Part shown: positions 1 through 5,862 of the stretch, piece by piece
How positions within the stretch are numbered: position 1 is the stretch's first letter
Layout: each line of letters opens with the position of its first letter
Assembly: GCA_016840125.1 (NCBI GenBank)
Contig: JAEOSY010000479.1
Span: forward strand, 1 to 7,962
Reading direction: 5' to 3'
DNA length: 7,962 nt
From: Candidatus Helarchaeota archaeon
Lineage (GTDB): Archaea > Asgardarchaeota > Lokiarchaeia > Helarchaeales > HEL-GB-A
Translations under genes and position numbers: made by a program
The notes under the pieces: generated by a model
The model's database searches: none
The model's input: only the letters and a program-made list of their open reading frames with translations
Told to the model about the DNA's origin: nothing

Positions 1-1142
1 GAATTAAGTATGCGCACATTTTAGAAGGATTTGATAAATATCCGATTTTTCATGATTCTGCGGAAAATGTACTAAGTATGCCCCCTATTATTAATTCAAA
101 TGACCTCGGAGCAGTCATTCCCGATGGAAAAACGCCACAAAATTTGTTCATAGAAGTTACGGGAACTAAAAGGGATGTGATGCTGAAAACCCTCAAACTC
201 ATTACATTGGATGCCGTTGAACGTGGCGGAGAAGTCTATCAAGTACAAATAAATTATCCAGATGGGCCTGAAAAACCACTAGATCTTTCACCACAACCGA
301 AAACAGTGAGCATTAAAAGCCTCCACACTTACTTAGGCGAACCAATATCGAACAAAGATATTAAAAATTATTTAGTTAAAGCGGGATACTCGGATATTTC
401 AATTAAAGGTGATACGGTTTCACTAAATGCGCCCGCTAACCGGCTGGACTTGCTCCATGAAGTAGATATTATTGAAGATGTGATTATTTGCTATGGATAC
501 AATAATATTAAGCCAGAATTACCAGAAATGCTGACCAAATCAAGCACTTTGCCTTATGGCTATTTGGTAAATCAGATTAAAAACTTCTTCTCAGGCTTAG
601 GCTATGTTGAAGTTCTGAATTATCTGCTTACAGACGGTGAGATTTTATCAACTCTAATGAATAAGGAAGCTGAGCCGCATTACCGTCTGACAAACTCTAA
701 ATTGGCGCATTACTCAGATCTACGATCTGAACTACTACCGATTTTAATAAGTTATCTCTCCAAGAATTTGAAAAATCCCTATCCACAGAGAATATTTGAA
801 CTAGGGGAAGTCATCGTTCCCGATGAGAAAGCTTATAATCGGAACCTCCAACAGCTTAATTTAGCCGCAACTACAATCGGAGAAAATGTGAACCTGAATA
901 AGATAAAATCCGAGTTGGATATTTTATTTCAACTTTTACAAAAGGAAGTAACATATCAGAAAATATCGCATCCCTCTTTTCTTGAGGGACGAGTCTTCTC
1001 AATTAAGATAAATGGACAACAAATCGGGATTTTCGGAGAAATACACCCCCAAGTGATTTTGAACTTTAAGCTGAAGCAGCCGATAGTTGCTTTAGAACTG
1101 AAATTAATTCAACAATTCCCTGAAATACAATTTTTCATCTAA
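1..1142 (+). CDS. pheT: Phenylalanyl-tRNA synthetase beta subunit, archaeal type (5' partial)
   Basis: Beta chain of the (alpha-beta)2 enzyme that charges tRNA-Phe in the cytoplasm. The frame (first whole codon at base 3) is open from the window edge, so the gene starts upstream; about 379 residues are visible, while archaeal PheT proteins are usually about 550. Visible landmarks in family order: IKYAHIL...YP near the edge, then NVLSMPPIINS, the ...EVTGTKRD stretch, a B5-type domain with PANRLDLLHEVDIIEDV and YGYNNI, and a C-terminal catalytic-like core with IFELGEV, HPSFLEGR and IGIFGEIHPQV. The C-terminus is at the expected place, so only the N-terminal part is missing. It is followed by a 109-bp AT-rich gap and is a housekeeping gene apart from the accessory genes downstream. 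pheS is not in view. I see nothing abnormal. Confidence 0.96.
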   Translation, partial: IKYAHILEGFDKYPIFHDSAENVLSMPPIINSNDLGAVIPDGKTPQNLFIEVTGTKRDVMLKTLKLITLDAVERGGEVYQVQINYPDGPEKPLDLSPQPKTVSIKSLHTYLGEPISNKDIKNYLVKAGYSDISIKGDTVSLNAPANRLDLLHEVDIIEDVIICYGYNNIKPELPEMLTKSSTLPYGYLVNQIKNFFSGLGYVEVLNYLLTDGEILSTLMNKEAEPHYRLTNSKLAHYSDLRSELLPILISYLSKNLKNPYPQRIFELGEVIVPDEKAYNRNLQQLNLAATTIGENVNLNKIKSELDILFQLLQKEVTYQKISHPSFLEGRVFSIKINGQQIGIFGEIHPQVILNFKLKQPIVALELKLIQQFPEIQFFI

Positions 1143-1187
1143 AATTCCTATAAGGTAAACTTATTGTAAAAAATTCTCTCGAAAAAT

Positions 1188-1204
1188 TGTTTTTACATAT
1201 TTTT
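1188..1204 (+). terminator. T-rich archaeal-type terminator after pheT
   Basis: Two T5 runs (1190-1194 and 1200-1204) lie about 50 bases after the pheT stop. Archaeal RNA polymerase commonly stops at such T tracts without a hairpin. No strong stem is seen. The placement, not an experiment, supports the call. Confidence 0.4.
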
Positions 1205-1214
1205 ATTTGTTAAA

Positions 1215-1225
1215 TTACTATATTC
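1215..1225 (+). promoter_or_regulatory. Putative TATA box for the MNT-HEPN gene
   Basis: TTACTATATTC sits about 30 bases before the ATG at 1252. With the usual archaeal TATA-to-start distance of about 25 bases, transcription would begin within a few bases of the ATG. No Shine-Dalgarno is visible, so a very short leader or leaderless mRNA is consistent. The background is AT-rich, which makes chance matches likely. Confidence 0.35.
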
Positions 1226-1251
1226 AATAATAAAGATATCATGGAATAAAC

Positions 1252-1968
1252 ATGGTGGATAGCAGCAATTCGCAACAAACGGTTATGTATAACCAAGCAG
1301 CAGAATACGCGAAATACTTGGAATCGAAATTGGGCGATTCAATTGCGAAAATTATTCTATTTGGGAGTATCTCGAAAAATAATGCTAAAAAAGATAGCGA
1401 TATAGACATTCTTATCCTCCATTTTGGTAATATAGACTTTGATGATCATTTAGCTACTGAGACATTTAACTACATGATAAAATCAGGTGCACCAATAGAA
1501 TACATCTCTTATAGCTATTTTGAGGTTAAATTTGACCCATCATATTTCGTACAATCGGTATTGGAAAAGGGAGTTGTCTTATATATGAAAAAGGGCGAAG
1601 AATTGAAGGAAAAAGAGATAGAAGGATACATCGCCTTATCTGAACTGTATGAAAGTGACGCACAAGAATGTTTTGAGCGTAATCGTATCAGAGCAACAAT
1701 TGATTTAGGATATAATTCTTTAGAATTAAAAGTCAAGGCCTTATTACTAAAATCAATAGATGATCTTCTTGGATCTCATGGCGGACTTGTATCCAAATTG
1801 GGTGAACTCTACATTTTAACAAGTAAGATTCCAAAAGAGTTTGGTAAAAATCTCAATAAGGCATTATCGTTGCGAAATAAGCCGCGATATGATCCCTTAG
1901 CCTCGATACCAAAAGAAAATGGGGAATTTATTTTATCCCTTATTAGAGAAATTACTAAATTTTTTTAA
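1252..1968 (+). CDS. MNT-domain nucleotidyltransferase fused to HEPN domain
   Basis: 238 residues joining the two halves of the MntA/HepT-type pair in one chain. Residues about 30-110 form a minimal nucleotidyltransferase domain: FGS at 37-39 followed by DSDIDI gives the GSx10DxD metal site (G38, S39, D50, D52), with E83 as the probable third acidic residue. Residues about 125-238 look like an all-helical HEPN domain (GYNSLELKVKALLL, SHGGL, GELYI, LRNKPRYDP). In stand-alone systems MntA adenylylates the HEPN toxin or blocks its RNase; fused forms may be self-regulated or may modify another target. The HEPN RNase motif (Rx4-6H) has no His here: the segment from R208 continues RNKPRYDPL. RNase activity through the classic site is therefore doubtful. 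The ATG has no clear RBS. A T7 run overlaps the stop. Function inferred from domains only. Confidence 0.85.
   Translation: MVDSSNSQQTVMYNQAAEYAKYLESKLGDSIAKIILFGSISKNNAKKDSDIDILILHFGNIDFDDHLATETFNYMIKSGAPIEYISYSYFEVKFDPSYFVQSVLEKGVVLYMKKGEELKEKEIEGYIALSELYESDAQECFERNRIRATIDLGYNSLELKVKALLLKSIDDLLGSHGGLVSKLGELYILTSKIPKEFGKNLNKALSLRNKPRYDPLASIPKENGEFILSLIREITKFF
1960..1966 (+). terminator. T7 tract overlapping the stop of the MNT-HEPN gene
   Basis: Seven consecutive T residues run into the TAA stop (1966-1968). They could act as a hairpin-independent archaeal terminator, although they also simply encode the final two Phe codons. Confidence 0.3.
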
Positions 1969-2005
1969 TTGAAAGAACCAAAATTATTCACTCAGCTGAT
2001 TAGCA

Positions 2006-2935
2006 GTGGGAGGACAACCATTACAAATCAAGGTAATTGAGGAATTAGAAGCATTAGTCAATAAATCCATCCCACTTATCGATGGCCCAAATCTAGTTAC
2101 CTTTGATTTCAAAGTCGAAGGTGACGTTGTCACAGACCTTCAGATGCTTAATTGTGGAATAGAAACCTTACCGGAATCTATAGGGATTTTAACGTCGTTA
2201 AAAGAAATTAATTTGAATTTTAACAAGTTAAAAAAGCTCCCGAAATCTATTGGTAAATTAACAGCTCTGCAAAGACTTTTTATTCGGGAAAATGAACTAA
2301 AAACACTTCCCAAATCGTTCGGAAATTTGCGATCACTCCAATTTCTAGATTTAGCGAATAATAAATTCGATATTTTCCCCAAACCGATATCTAATCTAAA
2401 ATCCCTCGAAATGCTTACATTGAGCGATAACCAACTGACAAAGCTTCCAACAGCACTTGGTAATTTGAAAACATTACAATTCCTAAATTTGAATAATAAC
2501 CAGCTCAGCTCCTTACCAGACGTCTTTAATGAGCTTCAATCATTAAGAGCACTCAATTTAGGAAGCAATAAATTATCAACCCTTCCATCCTCTATTACAA
2601 AGCTAAAAAACCTTGTTGATTTATTTCTCTTTAACAACAAATTCTCGACTTTTCCAGATGAAATTGTTAAGATCACCACGCTCAAAGAGCTTAGCCTTAG
2701 CCATAACCAGTTAACCTCTATCCCAGAAGCCTTAGGTCATCTAGTCGCGCTTCAGGCATTATGGTTATACAAAAATCAGATTAAACAATTACCAGATATT
2801 TTTGAAAATTTAACTTCCCTGTTTGATGTAGATTTAAATGATAATTTTTTAACCGAACTCCCCAAATCGCTTTTAAATTTGAAGTCCTTGAAAAGTCTGA
2901 GTATTAAAAACAATCCAATTGATGAAAAGGAATAA
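2006..2935 (+). CDS. Leucine-rich repeat protein, 12 repeats
   Basis: 309 residues, probably cytoplasmic: no signal peptide or membrane segment is seen. Residues 1-41 form a short mixed cap (EELEALVNKSIPLID) of a kind I associate with Asgard LRR proteins. Residues 42-303 are a solenoid of about 12 repeats of exactly 23 residues, pattern LxxLxLxxNxLxxLPxxxxxLxx, with Asn at 73, 96, 119 and so on to 303; the first repeat has Cys50 in place of Asn. Such solenoids bind proteins; similar bacterial and eukaryotic LRR proteins (Ras-suppressor/shoc-2 type) contact small GTPases, but a partner here is a guess. No effector domain is attached. The GTG at 2006 is the first possible start after an in-frame TGA at 1997; it has no RBS in front of it, and GGGAGG lies just inside the gene, so the start is uncertain. 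Confidence 0.88.
   Translation: MGGQPLQIKVIEELEALVNKSIPLIDGPNLVTFDFKVEGDVVTDLQMLNCGIETLPESIGILTSLKEINLNFNKLKKLPKSIGKLTALQRLFIRENELKTLPKSFGNLRSLQFLDLANNKFDIFPKPISNLKSLEMLTLSDNQLTKLPTALGNLKTLQFLNLNNNQLSSLPDVFNELQSLRALNLGSNKLSTLPSSITKLKNLVDLFLFNNKFSTFPDEIVKITTLKELSLSHNQLTSIPEALGHLVALQALWLYKNQIKQLPDIFENLTSLFDVDLNDNFLTELPKSLLNLKSLKSLSIKNNPIDEKE
2129..2914 (+). repeat. Coding tandem repeat: 12 units of 69 bp (23-residue LRR)
   Basis: The LRR units of the preceding gene keep an exact 69-bp period with no insertion or deletion from residue 42 to residue 303. The units have diverged in DNA sequence, so the period is clearest at protein level (invariant Leu and Asn positions). Confidence 0.85.
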
Positions 2936-2941
2936 CAAAAT

Positions 2942-2969
2942 TTAATATAATAAATCGGGGAACGATTTA
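2942..2969 (+). promoter_or_regulatory. Putative promoter and palindromic operator of the ADC/FAD-oxidase operon
   Basis: TTAATATAAT (2942-2951) resembles an archaeal TATA box. It abuts a perfect inverted repeat: TAAATCG (2951-2957), loop GGGAA, CGATTTA (2963-2969). A start site about 25 bases after the box would fall near 2970-2976, placing the palindrome between TATA and start, where archaeal repressors often bind. It could instead be a terminator hairpin for the LRR gene, but no T run follows. Confidence 0.45.
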
Positions 2970-2995
2970 ACTAGAAACTAAAAAAAGTGATTTTA

Positions 2996-3712
2996 ATGAA
3001 GAAATTGTTATCTATGCCCGTTTCTGCATCCCTCTACCCCGAACCAACGTATTTTTATACGAAAGCAGAAATGGCTGCAATTCTCTATAGTGTAGATCGA
3101 GACCAGGTAGCCGAAATTGTGCCAGCACCGCTTAAATTAAGCCGAAGTCCCTTTGTATATGCATTCGTTGCGTGGTATCCAGAAACAACAATTGGACCGT
3201 ACTTTGAAGCAGCTACCCTCATTCAAGCTCGCCTCAAAACTGCAGATGGAAAGGTTGAAGGATTATACTGTAATTCCATGTTCGTAGACAGCGATCATGC
3301 CCTCGCCGCTGGCCGCGAAATTTGGGGGTATCCAAAAAAAATTGCGGACATGTCAGTAAAGAAAGATGGGAAAAAGGTTGTTGGAATATTAAGACGAAAG
3401 GATATTGACATAATGAAAATTACAATTGAAGAACCAAAAAGTCCTTTGACTACATTTCCAAACGCCAATACTTTGACGATGAAACAGATATTCAAGCCTG
3501 ATGGTTCTGGTTTAGAAATCCAAGAATTAATAGCAACGGACTTCCAAGTTAATCCAGTAGATATGAACGCAGGAACTGCTACAATTGAGTTTGGAAAGTC
3601 AGATGAAGATCCGCTTTATCTTTTAGAACCTAAAACCGTGATGCAAGGATTATATGGAATTTCAGATCTTGTACTTCCCTATGGTCGTGTTGTTTGGAGT
3701 GCCTCTCCTTAA
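2996..3712 (+). CDS. Acetoacetate decarboxylase family protein
   Basis: About 238 residues, matching the roughly 245 of Clostridium acetobutylicum Adc. Family members form a Schiff base between an active-site lysine and a beta-keto acid and release CO2; relatives with the same fold act as aldolase-dehydratases on 2-oxo acids. Visible signs: GREIWGYPKKIAD carries the Lys-Lys pair equivalent to Lys115/Lys116 of Adc, and GPYFEAA carries the likely active-site Glu. The end (QGLYGISDLVLPYGRVVW) fits the family. Possible starts in frame are GTG 2987, ATG 2996 and ATG 3014. I prefer 2996 because GTGA (2987-2990) can then serve as an archaeal Shine-Dalgarno five bases upstream. The next gene begins 24 bases later, so the two are probably co-transcribed. 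The family call is firm; acetoacetate as the true substrate is not. Confidence 0.88.
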   Translation: MKKLLSMPVSASLYPEPTYFYTKAEMAAILYSVDRDQVAEIVPAPLKLSRSPFVYAFVAWYPETTIGPYFEAATLIQARLKTADGKVEGLYCNSMFVDSDHALAAGREIWGYPKKIADMSVKKDGKKVVGILRRKDIDIMKITIEEPKSPLTTFPNANTLTMKQIFKPDGSGLEIQELIATDFQVNPVDMNAGTATIEFGKSDEDPLYLLEPKTVMQGLYGISDLVLPYGRVVWSASP

Positions 3713-3724
3713 TTCTTTTTTTAA

Positions 3725-3731
3725 AGAGGAG
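3725..3731 (+). promoter_or_regulatory. Shine-Dalgarno AGAGGAG for the FAD oxidase
   Basis: AGAGGAG ends five bases before the ATG at 3737. It is the clearest ribosome binding site in the window, fixes this start, and supports internal translation initiation on an operon mRNA. A T7 run (3716-3722) just before it could cause partial termination and tune the downstream gene. Confidence 0.75.
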
Positions 3732-3736
3732 TTCTC

Positions 3737-5131
3737 ATGACACTAGATGTAGAAGCGATTGTAAAAAAACTGGGAGAAATTGTCGGCAAGGAGTATGTGG
3801 CTTCAGATAAAGAAACATGCTACGTCTACTCCCAGGATTGTAGCATTGAAAAAGGGGTTATTCCTGATATTGTCATTCGCCCAAATACTACGGAAGAAGT
3901 CTCTGAAGTAGTCAAAATAGCAAACAAGGAAAAGATTGGACTATATCCACGTGGTGCAGCAGCGAGTTTAGTGTTAATGGGAGTTCCACTCAAAGAAGAT
4001 AGTATCGTAATAGACTTAACACGGATGAAGAGAATTGTCGAAATCGATGAAGACAGCATGAGTGTCACGGTTGAAACAGGGATTACATGGGGCGAATTGG
4101 AAACCGCGCTAAAAAAGAAAGATTGGTATACAGGTTTCATTGGACCGGGGCCAGGTTTATCTACTACGATCGGTGGAGCGATTTCTGTCTGTTCCGTTTA
4201 CTATGGGAGCGCAAAATACGGGACGGCCGCAGATATTACATTGGGGTTAGAAGTTGTACTTCCCACAGGTGAAATTATTCGGACCGGATCCGCAGCCTTA
4301 CAGAAAGCAAAGCGTCATACGAGATATGGGGTTGGTTTCGATTCCACCGGACTCTTTTGCGGCGATCAAGGGATCCTCGGGATAAAGACCCAAGCGAGCC
4401 TGAAATTATATCCGTTACCCAAAGCAATTGGATTTTTTACCTTCGGCTATACCGATCTCGATACTTGTCATAAGGACCTCTTCGAAATGACCAAACTGCA
4501 TATTGCCTCCGATATAGGATATGTGGATCAACTGAAAGTTCCGTTAGGACCAAAGAAATACCGGTTCTTAATTCATGGAAAAATAGAAAGTCACAGTGAT
4601 GAAGAGCTCGCCGCGCAGATGGCTCTGTTTAAGAACATCGCGGACGGGAGTGGTGAGGATTTGGGACCAAGCCTAGGGAAGCTCCTTTTTGGCGATATGG
4701 TCTATGAGTATTTCCCCATGGCCGGAACGTTCGGACAGTTTGGAAGTTCGTGCAATAAAACAACTATCAAACACGCGAAAGAGATGCATGCGAAGTTTAT
4801 GGCGCTGCAAGACAAATACGAGAAGGAGATAAAAAAGTATAACATCCTGAACGTCTGGTATACCTTTATAACAGGCTCGGTAATTGACATTTTACCGCAG
4901 TTTCAGATACCTGTGGATAACCCAGAGAGTGCGGAGTTCGGGCGGAAAATCTGGAAGGAACTTGTTGAGGATGAGGTAAAAGATGGGTGCACTCACTATT
5001 GGCTCGGGAAGGTGATAGGGGACCGCGTAGTAGAACACTATCAACCCTCATATTACGAGTTTGTGAAAAGAATAAAAAAGACCCTTGATCCGAACGGTAT
5101 ATTAAATCCAGGGCTTTTGAAATTTTGGTAA
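3737..5131 (+). CDS. FAD-linked oxidase/dehydrogenase, VAO/GlcD family
   Basis: 464 residues, soluble. Residues about 40-225 form a FAD_binding_4 (PCMH-type) domain: PDIVIRPNTTEEV, the dinucleotide loop LYPRGAAASL (69-78), then GPGPGLSTTIGGAIS (136-150) and KYGTAADITLGLEVVLPTGE (160-179). The rest is a FAD-oxidase C-type substrate domain ending in HYQPSYYEFVKRIKKTLDP then NGILNPG, the usual family ending. No Fe-S cluster motif is attached, unlike some D-lactate/glycolate dehydrogenases. Family members oxidise 2-hydroxy acids, phenolic alcohols or similar substrates and pass electrons to O2, quinone or an electron-transfer protein; the substrate here is unknown. It follows the ADC-family gene by 24 bases with a strong RBS. 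Its GC content is visibly higher (about 50% in rows I counted) than that of most neighbours. Confidence 0.88.
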   Translation: MTLDVEAIVKKLGEIVGKEYVASDKETCYVYSQDCSIEKGVIPDIVIRPNTTEEVSEVVKIANKEKIGLYPRGAAASLVLMGVPLKEDSIVIDLTRMKRIVEIDEDSMSVTVETGITWGELETALKKKDWYTGFIGPGPGLSTTIGGAISVCSVYYGSAKYGTAADITLGLEVVLPTGEIIRTGSAALQKAKRHTRYGVGFDSTGLFCGDQGILGIKTQASLKLYPLPKAIGFFTFGYTDLDTCHKDLFEMTKLHIASDIGYVDQLKVPLGPKKYRFLIHGKIESHSDEELAAQMALFKNIADGSGEDLGPSLGKLLFGDMVYEYFPMAGTFGQFGSSCNKTTIKHAKEMHAKFMALQDKYEKEIKKYNILNVWYTFITGSVIDILPQFQIPVDNPESAEFGRKIWKELVEDEVKDGCTHYWLGKVIGDRVVEHYQPSYYEFVKRIKKTLDPNGILNPGLLKFW

Positions 5132-5140
5132 TCCCAATTA

Positions 5141-5344
5141 TTACATGGAGTCCGTCCATTCAATTATTAGTTTTTGCCCGGCTTTGAAATTTTTGTAACT
5201 CTCCTTTAACGATAGTAGCCCATCGTAATCGTTATGAGTTTTTATACGAATTACTTCATTTATGAAATGCCTAAGTTGGATCTGATCTGGCTTATTGAAA
5301 TTGAGTATCGCGTTCCTCGGAACTACTGATAAAGGGTGATACCA
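5141..5344 (-). pseudogene. Possible decayed antisense ORF remnant (67 codons, no start)
   Basis: On the minus strand 67 codons are open from 5344 down to a TAA at 5141-5143, bounded upstream by another in-frame TAA (5345-5347). The translation looks protein-like (contains NAILNFNKPDQIQLRHF, LSLKESYKNFKAGQK and LIIEWTDSM) but has no ATG, GTG or TTG start near its beginning. It may be the 3' end of a gene whose 5' part is lost. I do not recognise the family. A chance open frame of this length is quite possible at this GC content. Confidence 0.25.
5145..5194 (+). terminator. Hairpin plus T tracts after the FAD oxidase
   Basis: ATGGA (5145-5149) and TCCAT (5155-5159) can form a 5-bp stem with a 5-base loop. 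T5 runs follow at 5171-5175 and 5190-5194. The position, 14 bases after the FAD-oxidase stop, suits the end of the ADC/FAD-oxidase operon. The stem is short, so the T tracts may be the working part. Confidence 0.4.
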
Positions 5345-5458
5345 TTATGAGTTATTCCCGGAAAGGTTAATATAAAGGAAAGGGGTTTATGGGATAAGTG
5401 ATAAATATCGGGTTAAGATTAAAGGTTTATACCGGATTGAAACATAAAAGTTATAAAT
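5331..5458 (+). promoter_or_regulatory. Upstream region of the 86-residue gene: TATA-like boxes and 13-bp direct repeat
   Basis: This is the second half of the 339-bp gap 5132-5470. It holds two near-identical 13-mers, AAAGGGTGATACC (5331-5343) and AAAGGTTTATACC (5421-5433), matching at 11 of 13 positions and 90 bases apart. Further AAAGG elements lie at 5362 and 5374. TATA-like sequences occur at 5371-5378 (TATAAAGG) and 5451-5458 (TTATAAAT). The latter would start transcription inside the next gene, so the former is the better promoter candidate. The repeats could be binding sites; no regulator is known. Confidence 0.3.
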
Positions 5459-5470
5459 TAAAACTAGGAG

Positions 5471-5731
5471 ATGGTTCAAATTAATGTTAGAGTAATTGAG
5501 AAACAACTGTTAGATGCGAACTTGCCAAGAGAAGAGATATCGATAGTTGTCCATAATTTTGAAGCGTTGGAGAGCGCGCGTCTTTCGGACAATGATATTC
5601 AGATAGTAGTTCATAATATAGTGGATGATACTAATTTTAGAGCACTGTTCATAAACACAGTCAAGGGGCATCTAGGGAGTCACCACTCGCGATTCTCTGT
5701 GGATATATTTCATACCCTCTCCCTAAACTAA
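5471..5731 (+). CDS. Hypothetical 86-residue protein with tandem 20-residue repeat
   Basis: I do not recognise this small soluble protein; it has no signal peptide or membrane segment. Residues 21-40 and 41-60 are an apparent tandem duplication sharing the core I-x-IVVHN (EEISIVVHN / NDIQIVVHN). The C-terminal tail has two adjacent His (71-72). The N-terminal half is acidic and probably helical. The ATG at 5471 is the first possible start because TAG is in frame at 5465-5467. AGGAG sits directly against the ATG (5466-5470), too close for a normal Shine-Dalgarno, so translation may use a leaderless or non-standard route, or the gene may not be expressed. It precedes the membrane-receptor-like gene by 131 bases; that gap contains a TATA-like box, so they need not share an mRNA. 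Confidence 0.5.
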   Translation: MVQINVRVIEKQLLDANLPREEISIVVHNFEALESARLSDNDIQIVVHNIVDDTNFRALFINTVKGHLGSHHSRFSVDIFHTLSLN

Positions 5732-5804
5732 CCACTTAAGAAAATCTACTAACTTTTCGTATAAAAACCTATAGAACATGAATGATAGAAGGGAAATGTA
5801 AAAT

Positions 5805-5812
5805 TTTATAAT
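5805..5812 (+). promoter_or_regulatory. Putative TATA box for the seven-helix protein gene
   Basis: TTTATAAT lies about 50 bases before the ATG at 5863, predicting a transcript start near 5832 and a leader of about 30 bases. GTGGGA (5847-5852) in that leader could act as a weak Shine-Dalgarno. The rest of the gap 5732-5862 is plain AT-rich sequence. Confidence 0.4.
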
Positions 5813-5862
5813 AGAGTAGTAGAATAAAAAATTGAAAATAGAAATAGTGGGAAAGTGCACCC

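Noticed and set aside
4866..5159. 97-codon minus-strand ORF inside the FAD-oxidase gene
   Set aside because: It lies almost wholly opposite well-conserved FAD-oxidase C-terminal sequence and reads as low-quality protein; a shadow frame.
5234..5329. 31-codon plus-strand ORF (MSFYTNYF...) in the 5132-5470 gap
   Set aside because: Short, no RBS, and it overlaps the longer and more protein-like minus-strand frame; most likely chance.
5461..5490. GGTTCAAAT resembling a tRNA T-loop
   Set aside because: No acceptor, D-arm or anticodon stem can be placed around it, and it lies at the start of an open reading frame.
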